From NCBI RefSeq assembly GCF_017591425.1, contig NW_024467119.1:26757001-26821000 (forward strand): a stretch of 64,000 nucleotides of DNA, read 5' to 3'. The translations under genes and the position numbers were made by a program. Of the stretch, positions 1-12,608 are shown in pieces. The notes below the pieces were generated by a model. That model was given only the letters and a program-made list of their open reading frames with translations. It was not told where the DNA came from and made no database searches. How positions within the stretch are numbered: position 1 is the stretch's first letter; every line of letters begins with the position of its first letter. The DNA is from Ochotona curzoniae (taxonomy: Eukaryota; Chordata; Mammalia; Lagomorpha; Ochotonidae).

Positions 1-249
1 TACATTGTTAAGGCCCCCAAGAAGCATCGTAGTTGGCTTGTTTACAGCAATGCCTAGGTTTTCCAGAACCTGTATGATTGACTGTTTTCTCCTCTCTTTG
101 CCACTTTGTTTAGTGCATAAAGAAGAGTTTTTAAAGACAGGGAATACAAGATACTGCTTTACAAAATGTAGGTATCACTTGACTACATTTTTCAAAGATA
201 AACTTCATTATTTTATTTCAAAGTTGAGTATTTTGTCTAATTTTTATTT

Positions 250-550
250 CATATATATATTAATTTGGAAAGTCAGATTTACAGAGAGAAAATGAGAGCA
301 GAGAGAAAGATCTTCTGTCCACTGGTTCACTCCCCAAGTGGCTGCAGTGGCTGGAGCTAAGCTGATCCAAAGCCAGGAGCCAAGAGCAGGTGCAGCGTCT
401 CAAACGTTTAGGCCACCCTTGACTTCTTTCCTAGTCCACAAGCAGAGAGCTAGAAAGGAAATGGTGTAGCCGGATATAAAATGGTGACCATATGGGATTC
501 CAGTGCATGAAAGGCGAGGACTTTAGCCACTAGGCTACCATGCCAGGCCC
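250..550 (-). mobile_element. CSINE, nearly full length
   Basis: Reads antisense: tail 'ttggaaagtcagatttacagag' side at the left, the 'gatcttctgtccactggttcactcccc' body, and the head ending 'ccactaggctaccatgccaggccc'. A target-site duplication of 'tctaatttttattt' type flanks it at about 236-249 and 554-568. Confidence 0.9.
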
Positions 551-1907
551 TTATCTAATTTTTTATTTTTTACTGCAAAATTCAACTGTACTGTCAGTCA
601 AAAGTGACAGCAGAAGTATAGTTCAAAAGGAATAAAAACTATTTTTTTTAAAGAATATATTTAAGATGAAGATGTATAGTCTCTATCAGTGAATGTTTAA
701 AGTAGTATAGAATTTATTTGAGGTTTCTGAATGGGTCAGTAAGAGGACCACAAACACAGTACAAGAATCATTTTGAAATTAGTTACCTGCTTCTGTGCTT
801 TTTGGAATGAAATGTTCATTTAGCACCTTTTGCATATCGAAACAGATAAATTCATTGAATCGAGGATCATAGATCCTTGAATATGTCCCACTTTTGTGAA
901 AATTTACAAGAACATGATTCCTGAGTGTCTGGCTGGTAATTTACTTTCCAAAAAGCATCAAAACATCATTTGGTCCATTTTCCTACTTTTAGATAAATCT
1001 GATAGTATTTCTAGATGCTATATTTTTGTGTACGTGTGCTTATCTTTGTTTCATGTGGTTACCATCCCTCTAGCCTTGAGACTTTTTGTCACCAATCAGC
1101 ATTTTTATTTAACATCCTCACCATGTTTCTATCAAATGCTGTCTACACAATCAGGAGTGAGGATTGCTTGGGTGTCATCATTGTAATTGTGGAGTTTTTG
1201 TTTTTGTTTTTTCTTAGAGGTGTAAGCATCTGAGTGCAGTTTTCATTAGTATGCTCACTTGGCCTAGAAGTTTATCCTCAAAATATTTGAAAAGATTCTG
1301 ATTTTGAGATTCAATACTATAAAAATCTGTTTGCCATTGATTGGCAATGGTTAAACCTGCATTGATCCAAAAGCCGCATCCCATAGTTGCTTACTCCAGC
1401 CTGTTATATATATAGGCAGATTTTGTTCTGATTCATCACAAATCATTCTGAAAGCCCTCTTTTCTCCTGTATTCTTCCACTTTAAAGCAGTCGGCAAAAG
1501 GTGTTTGTTTGTTTGTTTTTTAAATCTCTTTCTAGACTCTGTTGCAGGAAGAAATGACGCAGGTCTGCCCCAGCAGGAATCTGCTGACAATGTCTGGGAA
1601 ATTTTTACTTTCTAAATTGATAGGGTTCAAACTAGTCAACACTGAACCATCTTTTTTGCAGCTAAGGAGGATGTGATGCCTAGAATTAGAGAGAAGGTAT
1701 TGTAATGTTAAAGGACCTTGCACAGGTAAATCCCTCCCTCCATGCTGCACTCACGTAACTGAGCTACAGCACCCGTGCTGGCTAAGTCACTCACCTCCAG
1801 AGGGCTTTCTGTCGCTGGGAGTGCAACATGAAAGACAACAGCAACCCTACTTCTTGTCTAACAGGAAAAGGAGAGTTTTCATATGGACAATTTCAGTGTG
1901 CAAAGTA
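551..1907. other. AT-rich noncoding stretch
   Basis: No exon, RNA gene or confidently named repeat is visible. The short ORFs here resemble nothing I know. Confidence 0.5.
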
Positions 1908-2090
1908 CGATTTTTTTTTAAGAGAGAGAGATTGAAAAAGAGGTCTCCTGCCATAGCGACAGGATAGGGTTCCAAAAAGGAAAGAACCTGAAAACATGGT
2001 GAAAATGGTGTCTTTTATGCACAATCTCAGGGAGGGGTATAAAGAGTGGGGGAAAAGGGAACTCTTTCACGGTGGGCAGTAATGTCTAGC
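1908..2090. repeat. unidentified dispersed repeat, copy A
   Basis: The segment after a T-run, around 'cctgccatagcgacaggatagg' and 'ccaaaaaggaaagaacc', is repeated in diverged form near 20440-20510. Two copies in 64 kb suggest a dispersed element, perhaps part of an LTR. I cannot name it. Confidence 0.5.
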
Positions 2091-2929
2091 ACCTTGTTTT
2101 CTCTGATTCTCTCTACAAGGGTGATTCTTTCTGGTTGGCTTTGCTTTATGGTACATGGCAATCCAATCTCAGTTTAAAAGTTACTTGGTAGAGGATGCCC
2201 AGAAAAAGGATCTTCTTTGGTGGAGTTATGAGCTATATGAAACTTCGTATGTGGTATTAAAAGTCCTTTCTAACTGTACCCATGTGAAATTTTATTTAAT
2301 TATCTCGTGCCCATGTAGTTCCGGGCTGCATTTTGCTAAAACTCCCAGTGTTCACAACATGTGTGTAGTAGATGCACAACCAAGGTATGTTGCTTAATTG
2401 TTGAGTGATCAAGATAAAGAATACTTTATTGAATTCTCCTATTCAATGTTCCAGAATCTTCAGGTTAGAATACAGTTTGTATCTAACACAAAGTTGGAAA
2501 TTGGCTTTAATGGAAAATTTTTAGTAAATTCACCTTTTAAGTTAAATTAGTAGAGATTTTTCAAACAAAATAAAAACTGTCATTGTAACAGCATTGAAGT
2601 GCTGAGGAATTATGTGATTGTCAGGAAAGTTACAACAAGACATTAATGCACCTCCATATACATATATGTTGATTAGATACCCCTCTTGAGCCTTTTACAT
2701 TTGGTTTTAGAAATAAAAATAGATAAGCCTAAGAGGTAGAGCTCTTTTTAAAAAGCTCTGTTCATGGAACAAAGAATAATGGTAGCTGAAGTGAATGAAA
2801 TTGTTAAGCTACTTGATAATATGAGAATAAAAACTAGAAGTTACTTAGATAATGCTTAAACAAAGAACCCTGAAACTTAATTTACTAAAACATGTAATCT
2901 CTTGGAACTTTCTACCTTCCCATACATCC
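2091..2929. other. AT-rich noncoding stretch
   Basis: Nothing recognisable as a gene or a named repeat. Confidence 0.45.
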
Positions 2930-3110
2930 CCAGTGTGTTTTCATGGCACAATGCTATTGACCTTGTTTTCTTCACTGACTAGAATGCTTTTCTCTTCTCT
3001 ATCACTCCTCTAGTCATCCTGCAATACTCATGTACGATGTCGCTGCTTCTGAGGAACGTTCATAAAGTCCTCCAAGATAGCACACTGATTCCATGACCTG
3101 TAACCTTACA
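2930..3110 (+). mobile_element. L2 LINE relic
   Basis: The string of 'actagaatgcttttctcttctct', 'cctgcaatactcatgtac' and 'cataaagtcctccaag' follows the conserved L2 3' region in order, heavily diverged. Confidence 0.55.
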
Positions 3111-3977
3111 GTACCCACACAGTACACACACGTGTGCCCCCAAACCGCATAGGATGTGTCTATACTTTAGCACTGTCATATGGTGATTCGTTCACGTCTA
3201 TGTCTTTCTCCATTTCACACTTCAGTTTTGTGAGGTAGAAGCTATGACACAGTTGTTCTAGTAACCTAGAGCTTATCACTGCTGGAGACAAAGTATTTAC
3301 TACCTCTTTGTCAAATGAAAGAGTAAGGAAAGGGGTCAGCGGTAGAGATTCAGCAGCATTCAGTGTCAATACTGTATTAAAGCAAGAACTGAGATCAAAG
3401 CAGAGAGTAAACATTGGTTGGATTAAGCAAAGCTTGTTAATAATTCAGGATCTGTAAGCGTTGTGCTCTATCGTACCTTATTTGTCAGGGTGTTTTAGGG
3501 TTAAGAGACACCCTCACTGAGGTTGAGGCAGGTTCAGCCAGAAGAACACTTTCTTAGAAGAAAATACACTTTCATAGAAGAAAATACACATCCAGAACAG
3601 TCTGAATGTGAGCAATTCAGCGTCTCATCCACATGCTTCTCTCATTCTCCCTCTTCCTTCATGTGACCTTTTATGTTGAATCCATGGTTGGCATGTGGCT
3701 GTCTGCTTAATTGTTGGTAACATTTACCCTTGTTTCATCTCATTGAACCTCCTGCCTACTACAGAGTACAGATTCTTGTCATTGACTTGGATGGTCCAGT
3801 TTAATTTGTGGACTATCTTGGTTGTTCAGGAGTGTCGTCAGTGGTTGAGGAATTGACTGGGATGATTGTGTTTGACTTCCTAATGAGCAGACTTTGAAGT
3901 TGGAGGGATGAACACTTTCCACACATTTCCAACAGGCTAAGTGTGGGAAGGGTAGATTGGTGAAGAACACAAACACT
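3111..3977. other. unique noncoding sequence with a small tandem duplication
   Basis: No gene is seen. Positions 3551-3590 are two 20-base units of 'ttcttagaagaaaatacact' type differing at two bases. Confidence 0.5.
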
Positions 3978-4270
3978 GGGACAAGTTAATGGCATTCCTT
4001 AGGACACTGATATCCCATATCAGGGAGCCTGGTTCAAGTCCCACCTGCTCTGATTCTGATCCAGCTTCTTTCTTATTCAACTGTGGAAGTACAAGATGCT
4101 GATTCAATGCTTGGGTGTCTGACACCCATGTAGGAGACCTGGATTCAGTGCTGAGCTCCTGAATTGGCTCTGGACCAGGTCTTGGTTGTTGATATTTGGG
4201 AAATGAACCAATGGATAAAACATCTCTCCTATCCAATGCTCTGCCTTGCAAATACCTGCCTTCAAAACTC
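3978..4270 (+). mobile_element. old CSINE-related SINE
   Basis: Sense order of CSINE landmarks: 'gatatcccatatcagggagcctggttcaagtccc', 'gatccagcttc', 'acacccatgtaggagacc', 'aaatgaaccaatgga'. It is highly diverged. Confidence 0.75.
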
Positions 4271-4279
4271 ATGCTTGCG

Positions 4280-4430
4280 GTTTAGCTCACTGTGAACTCT
4301 GGCAAAATAACTCTGAGCTTCCTTACTTGTGGTTGGGATATAACAATATTTATGCGATTAGGTTACTGTGAGGTTTACATAAGTTTTAAGATGTATACTA
4401 TTAAGAACTCATGGGAAGTACTATCGATGT
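4280..4430 (+). mobile_element. MIR relic
   Basis: 'gtgaactctggcaaaataac', 'gagcttccttac' and 'ggttactgtgaggtttacat' match the order of the MIR core and 3' region at low identity. Confidence 0.55.
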
Positions 4431-4721
4431 ATTTGTTTCCACTTTTTTATTATTTAATCAAAATTAAGGTGGAGTAGAAAAGAAAAAAAAGACATTCTGT
4501 GTAGGCAAGCAACATTACTCACTATTTAAATTTTTTTCAGAAGTTTGGGCTTTTAAATTGTCTAATTTGTTTTTAGACAAAAAAAACAAACAGTGTTTCA
4601 TCACTATGTTCTGATGATTTTGAAAATTTAAATTGAAAGATAAAGGAATAAAATAGCACATGACTAACTGCTTAGTAAATTATATTTGAAAAGTAAAGAA
4701 GGATATTTACCTTCTTATTCT

Positions 4722-5066
4722 TTTTTTTTAACATTCTTTTTGAAAAAAAGATTTGTTTTTGTTGCAAAGTCAGGTATACAGAGAGGAAGAGAGACAGAGA
4801 GGAAGATCTTCCATCCAATGATTCACTTCCCAAGTGGCCGTAACAGCTGGAGCTGCACTGATCTGAAGCCAGAAGCCAGGAGCCTCTTTTGGGTCTGCCA
4901 CATAGATGCAGGGTCCCAAGGCTTTGGGCCATCCTCCACTACTTTCCCAGGCTACAGCAGGGAGCTGAATGTGAAGTGGGGCCACTGGGATTAGAACTGG
5001 CGCCCATATGGGATCCCGGTACATGCAAGGTGAGGGCTAGCCAGTAGGCTACCACACTGGGCCCTG
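4722..5066 (-). mobile_element. CSINE with 12-base target-site duplication
   Basis: Full-length antisense CSINE, from the tail ('aaagatttgtttttgttgcaaagtcag') to the head ('gtaggctaccacactgggccc'). Exact direct repeats 'ccttcttattct' at 4710-4721 and 5067-5078 mark the L1-style insertion. Confidence 0.95.
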
Positions 5067-5334
5067 CCTTCTTATTCTAAGAATAAACATTCTGCCATCT
5101 TAGCAGCCATATAAATAAACTGCAAAGCAACATACCAATAAAATATTTTAAACATTTTTATGAATTCAATTGGAACCTTAAATTGCAAACAAGAATGTTT
5201 AGACCACAAGCAATTAAGCGTTCTTGCCCAAAATTATAGAAGAGATCTTTAAACAGTTCATGGAAAATGTATATTATGAAAAAACTATACATAGATTTCC
5301 ATTTGTGTGTGTGTATGGCAAAATAAACTTACCT

Positions 5335-5399
5335 TCAGTTGGCAATAATCACACCTTGGATAAACCTCATTGGCTATGATACTGCCACTGAGCAAAGCT
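5335..5399 (-). pseudogene. U4 snRNA pseudogene, 5' half only
   Basis: Read on the minus strand from 5399, the sequence starts AGCTTTGCTCAGTGGCAGTA and continues through CATAGCCAATGAGG, TTTATCC and GATTATTGCC. It follows the 5' stem-loop and U6-pairing region of U4 spliceosomal RNA with a handful of substitutions (TCAG for GCAG-type changes, CpG losses). Similarity stops after about 65 bases, so the middle and the Sm site are missing. No snRNA promoter is recognisable. It is a dead retrotransposed or truncated copy. Confidence 0.9.
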
Positions 5400-6299
5400 T
5401 AATCTTTTGTAAGTGTTACAGATTGCAAAGTGAACCATAGAAAATACTGTGTCGATCATGAATGATAGGGAATAATCTACAGCACTCCAAATTTCACAAT
5501 AGAACTTCCAAAAGAAACATTCTCCAGCTCAAAGAATCAATTGGTGCAACTGAAAAGAGAAATAGCAAAGATATTAAGAAGAATCTCAACCCTTTGATTG
5601 TCAACCCTAAAGCTGCTTTTGAAATCGGTTAACATTTTATTATCTTGCCAACGTGTCTTCTAGGAACCACCAAACTTATTTGCACATTTTGTGTGACACT
5701 GCACAGTCCTGGTCTGGTGTTCATGAGTGGCATCACAAGCTGCTTTAAAACTCCTAAATGCTTTTTTTATTGGGGACTTCTCAACTACAAGTTCACTTAG
5801 TCCTGCTGATGAATGGGATTATGAACTGCTGCAAATTAAAACACTAGAGCTGACGCTTTGTTTGATGAGTAATTAAACAAGATCAAATATGTGTTAATTA
5901 GCAGTGATATACTTTAAAATCTATCTTAGAAATTGGAGACAGTTGGTTTTAATTGGGAAAAGTTGATTTATCACTCACTTGGTTAAGAAAGTGCTTCTAC
6001 TTGTTCTTACAACTACTATTTGTAAATGTTTATTATTGAAGAATATGAGTTAGATATTAATCAGATAAAGGTACCTAAGATATTGTCATAGTAGAAATTA
6101 AAGTATAAATTAAATATCCAATAAGGGAATAACAACAAAATTTATCTTTTGTAGGTGACACTGTGATATTAACTCTACCAAACTTAGTTTAGAATTTTTT
6201 GTAAAGTCTATTATGAGTTTTGGAATTACTCTTATAAGATGCAAAGGTAATGTTTATTCCTCAAAAGATGACAGCAAAACATAATGCTACTTATATGGT
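5400..6299. other. AT-rich noncoding stretch
   Basis: No gene or clear repeat is seen. Confidence 0.45.
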
Positions 6300-6425
6300 G
6301 CATATCCTTATCTTTACATTCACTTGTCACTGCGACTCTATACCAATATTATAATCAAGATATTTTTCTCATTTTACATGTAATGAAATGAAGTACAGAG
6401 AGATTAAATTCAAAGTAGCATTGCT
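6300..6425 (-). mobile_element. MIR relic
   Basis: 'ctcattttacatgtaatgaaatgaagtacagagagattaa' is the antisense MIR core signature (the 'cattttacagatgaggaaactgag' motif). Confidence 0.7.
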
Positions 6426-6439
6426 AATGCATGGCGTTC

Positions 6440-6583
6440 CTGGCTCCAGCTGGGTCTAGATAATGTAGTCACTCGGTGAGTAAACCTGAAGCTAGATCTC
6501 TTTCTGCCTGTCTATTCTCTCTGTGTGTCAGTCTGCCAATTTGCCTTTCTCAAAAAACATAATCTCTAAAAAAAAAAAAAGAC
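6440..6583 (+). mobile_element. truncated CSINE-related SINE, 3' part
   Basis: Ends with the CT-rich tract 'ctctttctgcctgtctattctctctgtgtgtcagtctgccaatttgcc' followed by a 13-base A-run, the usual CSINE tail order. Confidence 0.7.
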
Positions 6584-6869
6584 TTCCTGCCACTGACCAA
6601 GCATATGAAAATAAATAAAATGGGAAGAAAAAAGGAGCTTACATGTCTCAATAGATATTCCTGGAAATACAAAGCTGATTTTAAAGGACCTAGAAAAGGG
6701 AGCTAGTGGTTTGATTAAACTAATTCATTGACTTTTATTGAATGAACCAAACCACAGAATGTTCTGCTATGTACTTTTATTTAAAAAAAATTAATAGGAA
6801 AACTGTTATAATCCTTTAGGAATCAAAACAAATGCAACTGATTATTTTTCTCATGTATGTTAATATATG

Positions 6870-7067
6870 CCAAGGGGTAGCCAACTCTAATCAGGGGACC
6901 ATGCCATGTGTTTTTGTAAATTAAGATTATTGGACTATACTTGCAGCCTTTGTGCCATTTTTGTGTTGTAGACACAGAACTGCATAGTTGTGGCAGAAAA
7001 CTGTATGGCTCTCAAAGCTTAAAATATTTAGCATGTGATAATTTTTAGACAAAACTGACGACTTCAG
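6870..7067 (+). mobile_element. hAT-type nonautonomous DNA transposon relic
   Basis: Starts 'caaggggtagccaact' and proceeds through 'tgtttttgtaaattaagattattgga', 'gtatggctctcaaagcttaaaatatttag' and 'aaactgacgacttcag'. This is the layout of an ancient mammalian hAT family with CAGGGGT-like termini. I recognise the family pattern but not the exact subfamily. Confidence 0.7.
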
Positions 7068-7655
7068 ATACAGGCCCAGTTAAAATCACTTGTCAACCTT
7101 TCTCTGTAAAACAAGAGAACTTGACTTACAGATATTTCAGCGCCTGGGGTTCTAGATTTTGAAGCAGGACTAGCCTCATGGACACTTGGGTCACTTTTCT
7201 AATATTGGAATCTTGAAATAACAATTGTTGAAAAATGGACCTGCCGTTTTACTTTGCGTGAAGCACCACGCATTTTGTAGCTGGTCTTACTGAGGAACAT
7301 GTAATTTTACAATATTAAGAAATCATGATTCTTCAAAATCCAAATTCGAGAGAGAAATCAGCTAGTGTTACTGCCATTATAGTTCTGTAATTGGGCTTCC
7401 ACAGTGATAAAGAAAATACAGGACTTATTATAAAATGTGAATTTCAAAGAACAATTTTTTAGTATAAGTATATTCTAAGTTTTGGATATATTTTTTCTGG
7501 CATCTCTTCTTCCACGGAACTGATAAAAGACCTTTATAGTTTATAATAAAGTGTACATGTTAGATATCTGAGTATAAATATTGGCATGCCATAGAAATAA
7601 TTTGAATAATTAGGGTGATCCATTGGACTATTAAAATTCCTGTTCCCCTGACAAA
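7068..7655. other. AT-rich noncoding stretch
   Basis: Nothing supportable was seen. Confidence 0.4.
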
Positions 7656-7893
7656 TATTTAGTTTAGCAATTAGGGTGTGATTTACAATGCAACTTAAGC
7701 TCCCACCTGAGAGTTAATGGGCTTGTTATTGGGCTCTGTTCTGAGTCCAGCTTCCTGCCAGAGCATGGTCTGGGAGGCAGCCCTGATGGCTCAAGTTCTT
7801 GACACTCAAGTGTGAAAACTGAATTGAACTCTGGTTCTGGGCATTTGGGGGCGAATCCGCAGATGGGTGATTTAAAAACATTTTTTTAAAAAT
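7656..7893 (+). mobile_element. old CSINE-related SINE
   Basis: Diverged sense copy: 'gttattgggctctgttctgagtcc', 'cttcctgccagagcatggtctggg', 'gggcgaatccgcagatgg', then an A-rich end. Confidence 0.6.
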
Positions 7894-10229
7894 CTCATAT
7901 TTGACTTCCTTTGTTAGTCTTAATCTTGGTTGAAAATTTTGAAGCTTAAAATTTTTTTTGAGGAAATGTTCAAATGAAACTGAAATTGTGGTGTTCCTTG
8001 AGTATGCCTTTCCTGGTTTTTACATGTCTGGATTCTTAGACCACTTTTACCAGAGCTGTTTAACGGCCATTCCAATCTAACTAGGGGGAAAAAAAGGCTC
8101 ACTAATAAAGCAGAAAACATACTGGGCAAGTGTTTAAATGTACATATACTTTATAGCTGCCGGTAAAACTAGGTGATAAAAATTTTGATATTGATGAGTG
8201 CCTGCGTCAGAATGGACCTCTTTGTTGCTGAGGCCTGTGCAGTGGACAGCGTGCGGATCACTGAGTCCTGCAGAGAATGCCTAACACCACAGAGGGCAGA
8301 ACAGAGGGCTCCTAGCTGATGTTAACAGCAGGTATCTGGCCAATGGACCTTGGAAGAATTTCTTCAATGTTGGAGCAATGGAATCAACAGCATATCAGAA
8401 CTATGGAAACCACTTTAGCAGTACCCTCAGAACATGCTCTCTGGGATGACCACAAGTGGCTACCCAGCATCCTTGAATACTGGTGTGGTTAGGCTGCTGG
8501 GTGGGAACTTTTCCTCTCTCCCGAGATACAGGAAGAATAGAAAGATTGGAAGCAGTTGTCTCATGCCAATTCCTTGACCCTTCCCATCCTAATCGGTGTC
8601 CACACAGACATGCATACTTCTCAACTATCATCATCAGAAAGAAAATGAATCCATTATGAAAAAAAAGTTGCCAGTGTTGTTACTAGAATATGTATAGAAC
8701 TTCATTTTTGGGGAATATTTCATACCAAACTTCCCTTTATATGTCATGTGCATCTTTAAGTGGTATGACATGAAGTCTTAGCATAATGTAGAAACTGTTA
8801 TGCTTAGGGAAAGCTAGGGGCAGTGCCTGCAGTCGAGTGATATCTAAAGTTATTCAGACCACCCAATCCTAAGGTTATTCTGTTTCATCTATTATCGCCC
8901 AACAAATGCTTTGGACCGTGATTCCTCTCACCTCCTGCTTGACTTAGTTCTCCATGTTGTGCCTCCTTTCTCTTGAGATCCGAGAGCCTGAAGATCCTTC
9001 TTACTAACAATCATTGCCATGTCCATGTTTCTCCTTGAACCTGATTAAAATAAATTCTGGGGACATATTTAGAACAGGCACTGTAAGCAATCGGGGTTAT
9101 TAAGATAGAGAATGACAGGAAGGAAAGAAAGAGATAAAGCTGAGAGATGCAGACGGTGACCAGATCAGGCAGTACGGAGAAGGCTGTTCTTAGGATGGGA
9201 CTATCCAGACCAACATTGTTGCATGTTTTGTTTTGTCTCTGCTGTGATGATAAGGCCATCTTTGAGAATATCTGAAGGCTTTTAGTTGGCCGTATGAAAT
9301 CCTTAGGATTAGCCTAAATGTCTTACGGGGTGGATCCTACATTGTAACCATGTGACTGATGGAAAAATATAAGCATCTTAGAGATCTGAGAGTAACATCA
9401 TTTATATATCTTTTTCCAAAATTATTATCGTTACTACTTGTATTCTGAGAAGTAGATGTTTGTATTCTTATCATTCCTAGGAGAACAGGTAGGTGGGAAG
9501 GAGAAAGTCCTTTCTTATTTCTGTTTCATGGGGATTCAATGTTATCATGAATGACAAGACAAATCATATTTACATGACATTACTCTTGCAAGTTAAAGCA
9601 CATTGTTTTTTCTTCAAAAATAAGGAAAAGCAATCCATCAAATCCAATGAAAATATGCTACCAAGTGAAGGCAGTCAAATTGGATTCACACTGCCTTGGG
9701 AGTATACATTTCCCACATGCAAGACCTATAATGATTTGAAATGATTTTGGCAAATGTTCAGGGACAGCTATATCCAATTCTTCAGGAATTCATTCTCACT
9801 ATGGAAATGGCCTTTAGACCACTTTGTTATACAGAGAATAGAACTCGTCAGTATGTCATCATAACATGGAGTAGGAATTAAATTTCAGGGACACCTGCCA
9901 TTTCTTATTGCCTGGAACTATCTTTGAAATTCTTGAAGAGAAATAAAATGATGCCTTCCTTCTGGAATCTTGTATTTTGGGGTGGCTCCTTTAGAAGCTA
10001 ATGGGAAAAATATTCAATTTGAAATGCTGAATTAGAATCCCTTGGTGGAACATTTATTCAGGGATTGGTACATTGTTACCCTACTAGTTTGAGTGCTGCA
10101 GATTTTCAAAAAATTGTAAAACTCTGGCATAACGTGCTATGATGATGAACAATGGAGCTAGTGATCTTTTAACCTGTTACAAGTAGGCTAAAATTTCCTT
10201 CTATTTTTATATGTCCCATTGTATTTGGT
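7894..10229. other. noncoding stretch without named elements
   Basis: Mostly AT-rich. The part near 8180-8640 has a higher GC content and could be an unrecognised repeat. No coding exon is supported. Confidence 0.4.
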
Positions 10230-10468
10230 ATCTTCTGAAGGTTGAAAGATGCAGTAGGAGGTGGGAATGCCACACTTGCCATGGAACATGCCAAGGCCAG
10301 AGTTTAGTTGATCCAAGGTAGGAGTCAGAATCTTCCTCTGGGTCTCCCACTTGGGAACAGGGGCCCAAGGACACGGGCCATCCACCCCTGCTTTCCCAGA
10401 CCATACAGCCCATGCCCATATGGGATGCTGACACTTGTAGGTGGAGGATTAGTCTCAAGCATAATATT
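10230..10468 (-). mobile_element. CSINE, 5' truncated and diverged
   Basis: Antisense landmarks 'agttgatccaaggtaggagtcag', 'tctgggtctcccacttggg', 'ctgctttcccagacca' and 'cccatatgggatgctgacacttg'. Confidence 0.85.
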
Positions 10469-10911
10469 TTGAAACAGAAATATGTGCTGGGAATTTCCTG
10501 AAAGCCACTCAGCTTGATGATTTCTCAGGAAGACTTAAAGTGCTTAAACTGTAGTTATATAACAGTGGTTTATTACTGTAGCTAATTAACAAAAGGAGAA
10601 GGCCCATGGGGTAAAATCTGTAGGAAACTACGCATAGATTTCCAGGTGCCATCTCCCAGGAGAGTTACACAGGTCTTGCCTAATTTTTCCAGCAACCAGT
10701 GTTTACGAGTACTAAGTACTAAGGTATATGTAAATGTACAGTCACATAAGTATCTCCTACCTAACATTCATCCAAATTCAAGACTCTGCAAAGAAAGTGG
10801 GTGATCAACATAAACCACACTCCTTTTAAAGAATGCCAGGACTTTAATCAGTTCTAGCACTATGAACCTTCCTAAATCCAAGGTCTTCCTCATTTTCTTC
10901 TCTCCTTCCTT

Positions 10912-11172
10912 CATTTTTAGAGTTAGAGAGAAATAACTTCATCCCCTGATTTACTTTCCAAATGGCCTCAATGGCAGAAGCTGGGCCAGTCTCAAGGCAG
11001 AAGCAAGGAGTTTCTTCCAGGAGTCCTGCATGAGTGGCAGGCCCAAGCATTTGGGCCATTCTCCACTGCTTGCCGAGGTGTGTTAGTACGGAGCTGGATC
11101 AGAAGTAAAACAGCTAACTCTAACCATCATCCACATGAGATCCTAGAGCCACAGGATGCGGTGCCAGTCCCA
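10912..11172 (-). mobile_element. CSINE, diverged
   Basis: Antisense landmarks 'ctgatttactttccaaatggcc', 'tttgggccattctccactgct' and 'catgagatcctagag'. Confidence 0.85.
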
Positions 11173-11583
11173 TCAGTCCAAGTTCTTCTATTTCAGCCTT
11201 AGACCAAACATTTAAAGCAGGTCTTTTTAGGGATAGAGTTTCAGGCTGGCTATTCTCTCTTTTCTGTGTACACAGAAAATATTTATAATTATTTAAAATT
11301 TTGCATAATTATTAGAACTACTTTTTCCCCACTTAGGATATTAATGAACTTTAGGCAGTTAAATTTACACACCAATTGGAGCTGTGAGCCTCAAGTTTTC
11401 TTTAGACTAACTAGTCTGCTACTGTGTACAAATATTAGAATATTTCTGGAAAAATATTAGAAGATTTCTGGAAAATAAATGGGATATACTTCTCATTTCA
11501 ATAGAGAATTCTGTTTAGCATGCTATTTTAAGTATGAGTAATAGGGCTATTCTCATGCACTTTGGGTAATACAATGATATTGC

Positions 11584-11892
11584 TATTTATTTATTTCTTT
11601 TATTTGAGATGCAGAGTCAGGCACTCAGAGATCTAGCATCTTCTGCTTCACACCCCAAATGCTCCCCATAATCAGGTCTGTGCCAGGCCAAAGCTGGGAG
11701 CCCAGAGCCCAGTCTGGATCTCTCACATGGATGGCAGGACCAGGGCTTGGCTTGTTACATACTGCCTGTGAGGGCAAGCATTAACAGGAAGCTGGAATTG
11801 GTAGATGAACTGACCTTTACATTCAGTCACTCCTGTAGGAAACACAAGCATGTCAATTGCATTTTTTTTTTAACTGCTGTGCTGAAATGCCT
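11584..11892 (-). mobile_element. old CSINE-related SINE
   Basis: Starts 'tatttatttatttcttttatttgagatgcagagtcagg' and carries 'caaagctgggagcc', 'tctggatctctcacatgg' and 'aagctggaattggtag'. This is an older subfamily with a 'ttatttgaaa' tail. Confidence 0.75.
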
Positions 11893-12129
11893 GACCTTGG
11901 ACCACCTTTTGAACTTCCATTTCAAAAGATAAAGTTCTCTGACCTCATTCCCCCAATTTTGGAAGGGAATAGAAACTGAGGAAAATACCATCCTATGTAA
12001 TGATTGTGACCTCCTAAATTTGGGGGTTGGGGATATGAAAAAGATGGAAACAAAAAATGCTGAAGTTTGTTATTCAAATCTATACTATGGATGATAGATT
12101 ATTGGTACTTGATCTTCAACTACTCTACC

Positions 12130-12545
12130 TTCTTCAATCCATTCTTCATCTTGACCCAGTGCAATTGTTTCAAAACCTAAATCTAGTGATGTCACAGTTA
12201 CCCTGAAATTAGTGGTGGTGATTTTTCTTTCAGTCCCTTACCATGTTTGCTCTGCCATTGTGTCTCTGCATGAGCTGGGATTCTCTTGTCTTGTCACCTC
12301 CTTTGCTTGCAGTCATTCTGCAGATTTCAGTCCATGAATCCCTTTCTTAAAATTCTTCTCTGGGACTAATTCCACAGGCGATAACATATTTATTTTTCAT
12401 GGCATTTGTCACAGGAGATATTTGACATATGTTAAAGTAGTATTGATTACTGTCTGATTTTCCTTTTAGATTCCAAGTTCCTGCCTGTCCTTAGCTTGTC
12501 AAAATTTCAGGCTGATAGCATACATTCAATAAATATGTGTTACTT
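12130..12545 (+). mobile_element. L2 LINE 3' end
   Basis: The order 'aattcttctctgggactaattccac', 'atggcatttgtcacaggag', 'gattactgtctgattttcc', 'agattccaagttcctgcctgtcc' and terminal 'cattcaataaatatgtgtta' reproduces the L2 3' end. Confidence 0.75.
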
Positions 12546-12608
12546 GGAAAAAATGGGAAAAAATCCTTTGTACTGCACTTTCAGAGTATCAGAATTGTGG
12601 GTTTTAAC

